Shown here in pieces: positions 1 to 12,200 of a stretch of DNA of 64,000 bases. The first letter of the stretch is position 1, and each line of letters starts with the position of its first letter. A program made the position numbers and the translations under genes. The notes under the pieces are model-generated. The model had not been told where the DNA came from and did not search any database. It was given only the letters and a program-made list of their open reading frames with translations. Source of the DNA: a virus. The stretch is taken from positions 188,001-252,000 of the IMG/VR virus record IMGVR_UViG_3300048591_000147. One strand, written 5' to 3'.

Positions 1-1666
1 CAGAAGCATAACCAATGTCTGACAAGTGAGAACATGTTCCACGTTGTACACCAGCAGGAGCATACCATTCAGCCTGAACATCATCATTATACGCAAACAC
101 ACGTAATGCTGTTGATCCGGCAGATGTCATGATGTTATTACCATCTATATTAGATGAAATGCCATGACCGTAGTGATATGCAATGTGTTGTTTTGTCTTT
201 CTGGCTGGAGTTACCGCCCATTGTGCGATTGAGTTAGGACCAGTAGGTGGTTTGTCAAATGGGGTTTCACCTATGATGAAAACTTCATTGTTCATTGCAT
301 CGTCTAATCTTAACAACTCATCGGCCAACTCTGGATAACCCGGAGCCAATGTTATGTTGTATTCGATCCATTCGTTTCTTGAACCATTGAATGGGTTGTT
401 TACTGCTGCCTGAAGCGCTGTAACAATGGTTGCTCTACGAGCAGCATCGTTATCACCAAGCTTGGAGAATTCAACGAATTCTTTGGTGTTGTCAAACATG
501 TCAGCCGCTGCTAGTAACAAACCTTCAGCGTCATCGGCAGAGAATTCAGTTGTTTCAGGGGTGCCTGAAGTCCAATCATCGATTATGCTGTATAGACCAT
601 CATAGTCGCCTATGATATCAAAGTCGTTATAATCATCAGTGTAAATCGCCAATGAATCTGCGCCATAACCCGGTTTTGGATCTTCGATGCGGTCGAATAA
701 GTTTAGTGATGCGAATAATGGTAATGTGCTTGACTGTCCGTCAGATACTATTGTCACTTCTGAAGTTGCACCTTCATATGTACTTGTGATCTTTATAGCA
801 CCTTGAATTATTTCAGCTACTGCGTAACCTTCCATCACCACATTCATAGCATCAACCAAATCACCAAAGGTGATTATGTCTTCGCCGTTAAACTCAAATG
901 ATGCGGTAAATGATGCTGCACTGTTGTCATCTTCTGGATCACCAACTATGTCTATAATAGCGCCATAAACTTGACCATCTTCGTAACCAGTAACGTCACC
1001 AGCCACCACAAATCCAGCGTAAGTTTCTGTTAGAACACGCTGATATGCTGGTTGAGGGTTTGTGTGATCAAGTAAGAAAGCATCACGGAATTCTGGTTTC
1101 TGGAACGAATATGATGAGAATACATCAGTTAATGCCTGATCTATCAATTCTTTCAATGTTGCTGCATCTACCTGTGTCTTGTAATCTGCCACGTCTGCTG
1201 GGAAAAAGTTGTTAACAGTGTTGTAAGTATCCAACCAATCCTGTACCAATTCATTCAAATAGTCGGCAGCCGCCTGAATCTTCTTAACCCATAAGGTCTT
1301 GATATCTGCTAAATCATCATTTAAATTTACATTAGCTCTGATAACATATGCTCTATTACCAATTTCTAAGAATTTATTTAGAGCGTCTAGACCATATTCG
1401 TTTCTAGCGTCACCGTGGTGAGGCTGACCAGTTGCTGATCTATGGAATTTTGGAACGCCATAAAGTTCTAGAGACTGTTTTAAGCTTGTAACAGTTCTCA
1501 TAACATTGTTTTCGTATGTTCCCACCGCTGGAGAAACACCATCAACTTGGAATTTTTCATCCGCTGTTGCAATAAAAATTAACGGTACGCAAGCGGCGCG
1601 CCCCGGAATATAGAACGATTCGTCAATGATTTGTACGTCAACGCCCGGACTGATTAAAGTTCCCAT
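1..1666 (-). CDS. 18: Tail sheath protein, gp18-like (C-terminus outside window)
   Basis: The reading frame is open from the ATG at 1666 to the window edge, about 555 codons, so the C-terminus is missing. The N-terminus (MGTLISPGVDVQIIDES) has the SPGV start typical of contractile sheath proteins. Near the window edge there is a WYAPAGVQRGT segment, like the conserved sheath motif with Trp-x-x-Pro-Ala-Gly. The sheath polymer surrounds the tail tube and contracts to drive DNA injection. An AAGGAG ribosome site lies just upstream, and an AATAAATA late-promoter box lies about 35 bases before the start. The family call is firm; strain-level identity is unknown. Confidence 0.88.
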   Translation of the reverse strand, partial: MGTLISPGVDVQIIDESFYIPGRAACVPLIFIATADEKFQVDGVSPAVGTYENNVMRTVTSLKQSLELYGVPKFHRSATGQPHHGDARNEYGLDALNKFLEIGNRAYVIRANVNLNDDLADIKTLWVKKIQAAADYLNELVQDWLDTYNTVNNFFPADVADYKTQVDAATLKELIDQALTDVFSSYSFQKPEFRDAFLLDHTNPQPAYQRVLTETYAGFVVAGDVTGYEDGQVYGAIIDIVGDPEDDNSAASFTASFEFNGEDIITFGDLVDAMNVVMEGYAVAEIIQGAIKITSTYEGATSEVTIVSDGQSSTLPLFASLNLFDRIEDPKPGYGADSLAIYTDDYNDFDIIGDYDGLYSIIDDWTSGTPETTEFSADDAEGLLLAAADMFDNTKEFVEFSKLGDNDAARRATIVTALQAAVNNPFNGSRNEWIEYNITLAPGYPELADELLRLDDAMNNEVFIIGETPFDKPPTGPNSIAQWAVTPARKTKQHIAYHYGHGISSNIDGNNIMTSAGSTALRVFAYNDDVQAEWYAPAGVQRGTCSHLSDIGYAS

Positions 1667-1700
1667 CTGCTTCTCCTTAAAATAAAAAAGATGTTATAGT

Positions 1701-1708
1701 TATTTATT
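1701..1708 (-). promoter_or_regulatory. Late promoter box for tail sheath
   Basis: AATAAATA on the minus strand matches the T4 late -10 consensus TATAAATA in 7 of 8 positions and lies upstream of the sheath gene. Confidence 0.6.
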
Positions 1709-1733
1709 AAGGATGCAAAAAATATTATTAAAT

Positions 1734-2165
1734 CTATTTAAAATATCGTATTTGAGCAGCGTCAAAGTAAACTAAGAATTGGTGTGCCCCCTTGCCACCA
1801 TAATCAACCTCAGATGACATACTAGAGAGATCGCAATCTTTAGCGTATACATTAGATAGCGTTTTCATGTCTCCATCCAATAACTGTATCAAAAAGTCAT
1901 TATACCCATTAAACTCAGAATTCACATAATCTAGCACTTTATTGTCGATATCATCTTCCAATACAATTAGTAATGAGCCACCGCGCACAGCTTTAAAATA
2001 TTTACTATACAGGCATTTGTTTGTTTGTAGCGTTACTATATGACTCTGCTCCGTGACTTGATCTTCTATTGGTTGGGAGAAATCAATAGGTGTATTAAAA
2101 TGATTAATTTTGAATCTATATTCAGACTTTGGGCGGATTATTCCACTAATGTTTAACGATTCCAT
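1734..2165 (-). CDS. Hypothetical late protein, 143 aa
   Basis: I do not recognise this protein. It has no signal peptide or membrane segment and is acidic overall, with a C-terminus rich in aromatic residues (FLVYFDAAQIRYFK). It lies directly upstream of the tail sheath on the same strand and has its own late-promoter box (GATAAATA). This suggests a virion or tail-assembly role, but no motif supports a specific function. T4 gp19 (tail tube) is near the sheath gene in T4, but I see no convincing tube signature here. Confidence 0.7.
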   Translation of the reverse strand: MESLNISGIIRPKSEYRFKINHFNTPIDFSQPIEDQVTEQSHIVTLQTNKCLYSKYFKAVRGGSLLIVLEDDIDNKVLDYVNSEFNGYNDFLIQLLDGDMKTLSNVYAKDCDLSSMSSEVDYGGKGAHQFLVYFDAAQIRYFK

Positions 2166-2191
2166 GCGTTGATGACCCTATTTTGTAGTTC

Positions 2192-2199
2192 TATTTATC
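2192..2199 (-). promoter_or_regulatory. Late promoter box
   Basis: GATAAATA on the minus strand, about 27 bases upstream of the ATG at 2165. It is divergent from the host-type promoter that begins ten bases away at 2209. Confidence 0.6.
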
Positions 2200-2208
2200 A
2201 CGCAAAAG

Positions 2209-2238
2209 TTGACAGATATTACACACATGGGGTATCAT
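2209..2238 (+). promoter_or_regulatory. Sigma70-type promoter for HAD gene
   Basis: TTGACA at 2209-2214 and TATCAT at 2233-2238, spacing 18. It drives the isolated plus-strand HAD gene at 2270. Confidence 0.65.
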
Positions 2239-2269
2239 ACATTATCAATAAAAACTAGAGAGTAATGTT

Positions 2270-2767
2270 ATGAAGAGATTTAATGAGCAGTGGACCTTAG
2301 CGGTAGACTCCGATGGGGTGGTGGCACACTTTGAGAAAAAGGTTGCTGAGATCAACAAGATGGAATTCCATAAAATCCCAAGAGGGCGTCTATGGTCATC
2401 TATCGATGCGTATGACAAAAACGTGGAGCCATTCTTTGAGTCGTTGGATCTGATGCCAGATGCGATGGAACTAATGGACTTTATCACTGGCAACTTTATA
2501 AACTATTTCATCTTGACTGCGTGTGGTTACACTCCAAAGAACGCTGCGCAACAGAAGCGTAATTGGTATAAGCGCCGTTTTGGTGACATAATTGTTAAGC
2601 CGGTGCAAAGTAGCGAAGATAAGGCTAAGTTTGCAAACGCAAACACCATATTGATCGATGATAGAAGCAAGTCTATCGATCCATGGGTTCGCGCTGGTGG
2701 TATCGGCGTGTTGCATACGTCGGCTGCGGACAGCATCGCGCAGATCAAAAAGATCGTGGGGCTATAA
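2270..2767 (+). CDS. HAD-family 5'(3')-deoxyribonucleotidase-like phosphatase
   Basis: 165 aa. The HAD motif I DSDGV (Asp13, Asp15) supplies the nucleophile and acid/base pair of this phosphatase superfamily. A later LTACGY segment fits motif II, and LIDDRSKS near residue 127 fits the metal-binding motif of motif IV. Size and motif layout resemble the small 5' nucleotidases of T4-like phages, which dephosphorylate dNMPs; the substrate here is inferred. The gene is alone on the plus strand between minus-strand virion genes, with its own sigma70 promoter and a terminator whose stem overlaps the stop codon, so it is a self-contained expression unit. Confidence 0.75.
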   Translation: MKRFNEQWTLAVDSDGVVAHFEKKVAEINKMEFHKIPRGRLWSSIDAYDKNVEPFFESLDLMPDAMELMDFITGNFINYFILTACGYTPKNAAQQKRNWYKRRFGDIIVKPVQSSEDKAKFANANTILIDDRSKSIDPWVRAGGIGVLHTSAADSIAQIKKIVGL

Positions 2768-2781
2768 GCCCCACGTTTTTT
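2755..2781 (+). terminator. Intrinsic terminator overlapping HAD stop codon
   Basis: Perfect 8-bp stem CGTGGGGC / GCCCCACG around loop TATAA, followed by six T. The left arm includes the last codons of the HAD gene and the loop contains its TAA stop. Confidence 0.85.
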
Positions 2782-3238
2782 AACCTTGTAGTATGTATTG
2801 GTTACCAGATGTTGCTAAGTGCCAAGCGTCTGTGCCTATTTTTGTAGCAACAGCCCATGAATAATTTCCGTCTATGACAAAAGCGGTGTCTAATACGCCG
2901 TTTATTGAACCTCCTGCGTGAATTTCAAAGGATATTTCAGAAGTGTTTATATTAATAACTCTGCACTGAAATCCTATTGGTAGTGGAACCACGGCATTCT
3001 CTGGCAACGTTACATAAATGTGAGAGGATGTACCAGCATCCACATTACACCAGATATCAGTACCATTATCAGATGCGGCTAATGTAAAGTCAGCAGTTTT
3101 AACGGTGTAATTCAATATCTTTACATATTTCTTTACGTCATCAGTAGTGCCAGCTACGTTAGCACTGTCCTTAACTAATGGAAGCATTTCCGTACCATCT
3201 AACACACCAGCGGCTGGCATTACACTTATCTTTGACAT
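2780..3238 (-). CDS. Putative tail fibre/decoration-type virion protein
   Basis: 152 aa. The N-terminus MSKISVMPAAGVLDGTEMLP is of the kind found at the start of many phage fibre and appendage proteins (ISxMPAAxxLxGxE). The rest is predicted to be beta-rich, with repeated short hydrophobic strands and no transmembrane segment. It directly follows the giant structural gene on the same strand and has its own late box GATAAATA upstream, so it is probably a late virion component. Which appendage it belongs to is not visible. Confidence 0.6.
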   Translation of the reverse strand: MSKISVMPAAGVLDGTEMLPLVKDSANVAGTTDDVKKYVKILNYTVKTADFTLAASDNGTDIWCNVDAGTSSHIYVTLPENAVVPLPIGFQCRVININTSEISFEIHAGGSINGVLDTAFVIDGNYSWAVATKIGTDAWHLATSGNQYILQG

Positions 3239-3267
3239 TTTAATTCCTATTCAATGTTAATATATGT

Positions 3268-3275
3268 TATTTATC
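3268..3275 (-). promoter_or_regulatory. Late promoter box
   Basis: GATAAATA on the minus strand, about 30 bases upstream of the ATG at 3238. Confidence 0.6.
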
Positions 3276-3283
3276 AAGTATGA

Positions 3284-6200
3284 TTATAGTTCCACTGCTG
3301 CTGGGCACACACCATCTACAAAGGTTGTAGTTCTTAGGACACCATTAGAAGGTGCTCTAACATTTTGGGTCGCTTGTAGCGCCACCCAAGAGGTTTTAAA
3401 GATGTCCGCATGTTCTCTTTTCAATGACATTGCCGCATGCAAAAATTCAAAGAATATCGCATTCACCTCATCTATCGTAAAATTGTTATAAATGTCATAC
3501 ATCATTAAAACTAATGATGCTTGATCTTCCATATTATAATTCTTAATGAATTCATTTATATCAACGTTTCTAAAATTGAACGTATTATTAACAAGTAATG
3601 AATTGATAATATATAATCCAAGATCCTTATCGATAAATGTCTGTTCTTCACCTAACCCAAATCGCGTGTCTGAGTTGTATAGTTGGTCATATATGAATCT
3701 ATTAATAGTAGGTATCACAACTTCTTGATTACCCTCTTCCGCGTCTGGATTCAAGTATACGACACCATTGACCACTCTCTTACCAATCAAAGACTCTGTT
3801 ATTCTATCCCACAAGAATGCGTCAATCTTGAATAATTGCTTCTCTCTGAATAGTTTCCACTCCCAATGCACATTTTTCAAATATAGTGGTGTGTATATTG
3901 AGTTTGGTCCCGGTAAATTATCACGTAGTGTGAAGTCACGCATAAATCTCAGAGAATATCTATCATCGTCTTTTACCGTGTTCTCTAAACCTTTCACAAC
4001 TAATTGGGTGTATCGATGTGGTAATTCGTATGCATCTTCATCAAACACTGTACCATAGATCAAACCATAACCAAATTCTGGCGTTCGTGGACCCTGTAAA
4101 ATCATATAAGGCGCAGGAATATTTCTTAACTGTTTAGCAGCCTCTTGCATATTCATATATGCGTCGCCAGTTATCGCGATCTTATTTGTTTTGTTTTTCA
4201 CCCAGAAATAGTACACGCTGAATTCTGCTCTAGAAACTGGGTCAATCTTGGTGGTAACTGAGTATGGGAACACCTTTTTATATTCTACACCAGCTTCTAA
4301 TTGCGCCATGGTTGGAGTCACAGCAACTTTTATCAAAGTTAGCATGTCTTGTGGTCTTGGTTTAGCTATTTGCCCGTCCAATTCAACACCATAACAGAAT
4401 TCACTTATGGTATCTGTATCTAGGTCCAGAGTGCCAGCGTACTTACCATTGATATAAGCGTCAACGACACCGTCAATTGCTGGGTTTGTCGGAACTGTAA
4501 ACTGCTGCACTAGCGCGACTATAAAGTCTTCTGTTACATCGACATGTTCTACCCATACTGGATCTTCGTCTGGGTCAGTCTCAGTATTCTTATATAGTTT
4601 ATAGTACGCTGAACCAGATCTTTTCTGATCCTGTAATAAATTGGTATTCTTGGCATCTTTCAGTACAGTCGCGTCCCATTCTGTTGGTGGCACCAATGAC
4701 TCTGTCCATTGATATAAATCTATGCTACCCCAATCGGCCATACTACCCCATTTTAGGATTCTTTCGTTTATATCTGTAAAGATTCTAGCATCATAGTATG
4801 GTATGTAAACCATTTTTGTTGTATCTGACCATACCGTAGATACTTTATCAGCGAGCCATGTAGTCTCAGTCTGAGATACATCCTCATAATTATACACCGC
4901 AACATCACTGTCATTTCTGATATCAATAATAGAATTGGCTACATGATAATGCTGTCCCAACGCTGGATGCCATAATTGGACTCTAGTCACAACGGTCCCC
5001 GCGCGCTTATCAATCAGCGTGGCAGGATTTTGCGCATCATAGTTATATGAAAGAATATAAACGGATAATCCATCTATAGTTCTTGGGTCTGCACCAGCAA
5101 TAGAGTTCATTTGTATCACTCTACCATTTATAAATGAATACTCATACCCTTCAGATAGCTGAACAGTTTCCTCTTTTACAGAATCCCAATATGATATGAT
5201 TACTTTGTCAGCGTGTACTGGTAGTCTCAATACTAATTTGTTATTGATAGACGCAATATCATTTTCAACATTATTCATTATGTTGATCACCTGACTGTCG
5301 AAATAGAATGAGGACTTAGGCTTCAGACTGAATAGCTGATCAGGTTGGTTCCACCATCTCGACAAATCGGTTAAACGCACTGGTTCGAACGTTTCATCTA
5401 ATACCGTATTGTCTGGAGTAACGAACTCAACACGCATTTCTTTTGTTGATACATCTCGCGTAAACAACTTCAATTCTGGATATATCTTCTCTTTATTATC
5501 ACCAAAACAACCAAGTCTATATGCCCAGAATTCATCCACATGTGCATCATCAAATACAGGCTGATTGACAAATGCTTTAATAGCATTATTTGTGCCCTTG
5601 TTCTGTATCATTCCTCTCCAGAACGCAAACTGTGTTTTGTCATTTATTTGTAGATCGTCCATATAATCTCTAGGACCATCATAACCGATAGACTTTCTAG
5701 CGCGTTCAATAATAGGTTTATTTTCTACTATCTTGTAAGTGTCATACAGATATCTGATATTCTCTACACTGTTTTCGATGTTATCAACCAATTTACCATC
5801 TTGTAGTACATAACCGCCAAGGTTTGGACGCAATGTGTACTTGTCTGATTTACTGAACTCGACATAGAATCTAGGAGTTCTAATCCCTAAGAAAGAATCG
5901 AAAATCATTGATCCATCTACTGAGATGTTATTGAATGTTAAGATATGTTCGTATGCATCTAGTAATAATTTGAAACCGGACATATTGACGATTTTCTGAT
6001 TTATCACCACACTGACTTGTTCAGTACCGTTGGTATTTTGTCTCTTAACATACTCAAAGTACTTTGCATTACTGTTTATAATATCTTTCAGCAATGAAAT
6101 CTTAGTTTCTTTATCTTGACGATACATCAATATGGAATCAATGTTTAATATATTTCCATTCTGATCATATATCTTAGGTGTTTCTGTAAAGTAGTAATCG

Positions 6201-9200
6201 GTTCTGTGGAATATATCACTGATTATGCCAAGGTCGTGGTGAACCCATACCATGTTCTTAACAGGGTTTATATCGTATGCTGGGTAATTAACAATATTGG
6301 TATATGACTGGATGTAGAACAATCCACTACCAGATGTCGTAATCGGAATCGCATTACCCTTTAATGCGTCATGCTTCGATACCGCTACCTGAAACTTAGT
6401 ATTAGTGGTGTTTCTAATTATATAATATGGTATATACTCTGATAGAGGATTATTAAATGGTTGTGGTAGCTCTGCATTACTATTCTTCAAGAATATGATC
6501 GGTGTGCCAGTAGCCCAACCAACAGTAGAATTGGATAGCTCCAAAGTATTATCCGATAAGTTAACAGAACATTGTAGTTTTAACTTGTTCTCTTGTTTGA
6601 TGGATTTTACTTGGTATGCCCAGTTTATGAATTTCTCAAGGTGCAACTGCCAATCGTTAGTTCTGCCAGTATCGGGATCGCTATTGTCCCCATCAGGATT
6701 CTTGAATTGAATTCCTTCATCATATAAGTATGACTCATATCCTTTAACGAAGTTGACAACACTCTGAATACCAGAAAGTTCTATTGGGAAGTTCTCAACG
6801 CGCACCGTGCGCTTATCATCTTCATAGACTCTCCATGGATATGTGGTGTTTGTACTTGCCAGTGCGTTGAAAGTTCTTTTTAATCTGCCGACAGAGTGAA
6901 TGCCATTGCCGACAGTCTGGATAGTTATAGCATTACCAAGACTTGCGGCACCAGCGTTTTTAGCTAACTTGAAAGAATAATCGTCTAGTCTGATTATGTA
7001 GTATGGAGTAAATAGATCTAACGGGGATGGTAACACACTACTAGAATCTAGGAAGATTTCTGTACCTGTTAACCATGTCGCTGGTAATGTTTTTGTGTCA
7101 TCAGAAATCAAATATCCATCCATGACACCGTCACTTATGCTGACGCTTTCATATACAAATATCTTGGTGGTCTGCGCTGTTATATCATACACACTATTTA
7201 ACACAATATAATCACCGTCATAGTTAGTACTATCTGCGATTTTAAATGTGCTTCTAGGTGAGAAAGTTCTCGTAACATTACCATACACTTCAAAAATTTT
7301 ATTAAATGTGTATGAAGACACTGAACTACTATGAATGACGAAGAAATCACTTACCGATGCGAACAAACCGGCATCGACAATACTAACGGCTGAAGCCCCA
7401 CCTATTGTGTTACTGATTATCTTCAGATTACCGTATTCTAGTATTGCTTCACCATATTCTGAAATTCTCTCATTGATCTCTGATAATAGAGCGCCCACAG
7501 TTTGAGCGTTGTAGCCCTTGATTATCAAATCCACAGTATTAATATTATCAAATTCTATACTAGCATAATAGGAGAAAGCAGTATTTGATAATTCGGTCTT
7601 CTTTGAATTAGTCAATGTCTGATTATAGTCAACTATCTGAAATCCTCTAGGCACAGTAATTGATGCTGTTTGTAATGGATATCTACCAACATCGCATATA
7701 TTGTTGAGCGTATCTACATAGAAGTCGAAGCACTCTGGGTCGTATAATGATATCGTTTTCACGGGTGTTAGTGAATCCAACTCTACTGTCCAGCCAATAC
7801 CATTATCTCTAGTCTTGCTATATTTGGATGGGACACTTAGTAATGTTGCCTGTAGCCCTACCATTGATTTGGAATCGAATGACTTCGTCTTGTTTATGGT
7901 TACATTAAAGTCTTTATCTGTTATGTCAAAGTTGTAGTTAAATACTGACAAATTATCAGTGTCTATCATACCACCGAACAAATAGGATAGCTTATGCTCC
8001 CATGTCTTCCAGATGGTTTTAAACGCTGACACTTCACCGTCAATGCTTGTGTATCTGATAAAGTATGCATACCATTGATTAATACCATTGGCCACATACA
8101 ATTGGTTATCAACTAGTTCACCGTGGAATGTTATTTCGCGATGGTTTCTAACTTTTTGTAATGTGCCGTCTATTTGTAGGCATGCAATAGTACAAAAGGT
8201 GGAATCAAATATCGCATTGAACACTTCAATTGGGTCTAATTTGAATGCTATGATTAGATCATCATAGTTTTTCCAAATACTTTTTTTCCACAACCATTCT
8301 ACCGTACCATGTTGCCCGAATTCGAAATCTAAATTAGGTGTCGTAACACCCTGATTCAAATTAATGTCAAAAAGCGTACGTATATTTGCATTTGTGGTGT
8401 TGGAGCTATTCCAATACGGTGGTAATAGATCATCTGGTGCATACCCATCATTAGTGTTCACAGAATCTATATTGACTGGTAGGAAATCAAATGTTGTATC
8501 TATCTGGCTGCTACCATTTGATGTATCGCCATTAGGTAGTAGATATCCACTTGGTACTATACCAGAAAGAATATTGGTCCACATGACAGAGTCCCAATAC
8601 CTATTGATCGACGCATTCGTGTTTACATATTCTGCATCCCACCACAACGGTTTATCGGTGTAACCCTGCAAAATCCAAGGTTGGTTGTTCGGATAAGCAG
8701 TTCCATACACATATTCGTATAATGCCTGCCAGCAACCAAATGTCGTATTGTCTTCAAGTCCGGTTACAGGGTGCTCTGGTATAGAAGTGTATGCGTAATT
8801 CCAAGTGAATGGGTCATTACTGTTAAACACTAAAGAATTCTTTAATGGATTAGTGATGTTATTAAGATTGATGAAATTATAGAACCGATCTTTTGCGAAT
8901 TCATCGTATCGGCCTAGTGTATTCACATCGTCAAAATTGTAACGATATTCATATGCTAGACAATCATTATATAACTTTAACTCGATATCTAGAATAAGAT
9001 TCGCCATTAATAGTTCTATATCAACTTTAAACCAAGTCAATGTCTCTGAAGACTTATAAATCTCTCTTGTTAGTGATTGCAAATCTGTTCTAACCAAAAT
9101 CTCACCAACATACGCAATATTGGGGAATGGTTCTGATGAAGCGTCCACTGTCTGGTACTGTGGGGATAGTTTCTTAATAATGGTTTCACGCTCTGCATTC

Positions 9201-12200
9201 AATAGACTAACTACTGAATGATGTCCGTCATGATGTACTATGACATAATTATCCAATTCATTTTTGAATTTATGTGGGTACGTCTTGTTGAAAATACCAA
9301 GACCAGCAGCACTGGTTATGAAGTTTTTAATTGATGTGTTTGTAGAGTCACCAAACCATTCAACATATTTGTCATTGTTTTCAAATTCGTCGATACAGTT
9401 TAACACGGTGTTATTGTTCAGGTCCGCTAATGTATTATTCGCAGATGATAAAATATCAATGTGTATTCTGTTCTTGAAAATTTCTTTAATATAGTTTATG
9501 GAAGAGTTGTAAGCGTTTGCTGCAAAATCCATAACATTTATCGGAGATCCACCATTAATAAACAACGCAGATACTAGGTTGTCTAACCCGCCGTTATGTT
9601 CTTTTATAGTACCACCAAGAATCTTATTAACATTGTCTAACAGATAATACTTACTGTTATTCTTTCCAAATAGCACGGACACTTCTTGAGCATCAATCAA
9701 ACTTGATACATGTCGCAATATCTCGCCACCACTAATCGTCTTTCTATTCTGATGTTCTATATTGTAGTACCAAGGATTTAATATATCCCATTGGTCTGAT
9801 ACTTTGACTGGAAGTGGTTTTTCCAAATTATTACCATGTTTCCAAACTGTTTCCAGTCTGTCTGTTAATAAATCATTATATGCATACAACGGTTGATCTT
9901 CGGACTGCAATAGGTTTTCAAATGTGAAGCCGCGCTTAATATAATCAAACACCATTCTTTTAAATGTGTATGGGCTAACTGGCATATCACTTGACTCAGC
10001 ATATTTGAATATTTCAGATGCTATGTCCGCTGGTGTTCCGTCACAATTGAAAATTTTAAATACTGGGTAAGAGTTTCTCGTAAATCTTTTCTGTTCTATC
10101 TTTCTAAGTCTTACTAGGTTGTACTTCTCATAGCCTGTCGGCGTATATATTAATACATCCCGTCTTCCGATATCTTCTAAGAAAGCTTCACCAACTTCTA
10201 TTCTAACAATATCATCTGTAGTCAATGTCACAGAATTATTAAACGTTATTCCTCCGACATAATCTGAGTTAATTAACGAACCATTATCAGTGAAATTGGC
10301 ATACTGGCGTACGCCATTGATATAGACTCTTATATCACCTTCTTGGTAATCGTCAAATAATACAATTTCTTGAAGACTCTCATGAAGTTCGATTGTTGCC
10401 CCAGACGTATTTGTTTTGATATTAAATTCTTGTGCAGTCAAGTATAAGTTTGAGTAGTAATCCCCCACACTGGAATATGATACAAAATCATTTACCATTG
10501 GATTTGGTGTCCAGTCATAACTAGACGCCACAATCTGTTTTACACCTTTAAATCTCCAATGATTCTCCGCATATCCCAACCAATCATCACCGAGACTTGT
10601 CTTGCTTGGACCTATTCTTGCGCCTATTGGTTTATCATTGATATCCGCTACATCATCCTTCAGATGTATCTTTGTCACGTAGCGTCCAGACGATGAATTC
10701 TTTACAAATTCGCAATAATCGATTGCATATACCCCATTATTTTCTGTAAAGTCCATGAACTTTAAACTAGAGCCCTCAATTGATGGTGTCAAATTACCAT
10801 ATTTTTCATTAAATACTACGGTGTAGTAATTCTCAAAATAGAATTCGTCGTCATCAGCAGTTAGCACTATATCATGCAACTCTAATAATTGTGGTTGCAC
10901 ATCTGTAGGTAAATACGAGTTATCACTAGTCTCTCTATAATCCCATTCATGTGATGCATATGAAGTATCAGATAATTCTACGAACGCATCAAATTCAATG
11001 ATAGGAATTTGCGCTCTTGATTTATCGGTGGTGTCACTTACCTGATCTTTATGTTCCCAGAAATTATTTGTATGCCAATCATCGTGTTGTGATATTTCGA
11101 TTAAGTGTTTGCCTCCAGTTAAACTTACGATATAACTAACGTTACGTACAACAACATTCCAAGAAGACCCGTCATACTGTAATAGTTCATCTTCCACACT
11201 GTCGTAGTATGTACTGTAAGGAGACGCTATTTGTGATTTGGTTAAAATGTTCTGTTTTCTGATTATCTTATAACTGATTGCAGAGTCACTCAAGAATCTG
11301 TTGTTAATGTTTAGGTTTAATTGTGTTCCGTATACTTCTAGTATTTCATAAATCCCAGTATACAGACCACTACTTATGATTACATAGTCGCCAGCGACAA
11401 CACCGCCCCCTATAAAATCTTGTAAACCATCGCTTAGTGTTTTTGTAGCTGCTAATACTTCCCCAGTACTAACAGTGTCTACTACCAATGCATTTTTAAA
11501 CCATATTTTTTCTAGATCTCTTAACGCCCATTCAGTATCAACGCTCACCGTAGTATTTCCAGTGGCGAAGAATTCTTTTTCTCCCTTCAACAGATATACT
11601 ATTGGAAGCAGATTTATGAACTGGCTTGGTGCTGTAAGGGTGCTTGGCAACCCTTCAACTGTGATGGTGGTTCTAAGACTCGCCGGATCGGAGTTAAATG
11701 CGCTTGATACACACTTCAATAAAATATCATTACTATCGAAGATACTAAACACATAACCCGGACAGAATAAATCAGTAACATTACCACTTACTGTTATAGT
11801 TGAGTCTACTAAATTGAAACCATTTATCACAACAGCCAATTTAGGATTACATACTCTTTTTATAATTCCAGTTAACGTTTCGGTAAATGTTAGCGTTGTT
11901 CTTCGAGAGCCACTATTGTAAAAGGTACTTGATATTTCTCGAACCACACCAGAACTCAATCCGTTAGTTATTTCGACATTCAATAAAATGTTATCACCAA
12001 CTGAGAATTGTGTAGTGAAATCACCGGCTATTTCAACGTATCCAATTGTATTGGGTAATGTTGACTCGTAGTGTGCATCATGTGATTGCACGACATTGAA
12101 TATGCTTTCCTGTGTCTGATTGAACCTAGAGGCAGAAAATTGGGAATAATTCTTTATCGTGATATAATCTACATCTATTTCCGGTCTTGTCCAGAAATAA

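Noticed and set aside
430-615. 61-codon plus-strand ORF near the window start
   Set aside because: It is antisense to the tail sheath frame and has no ribosome site.
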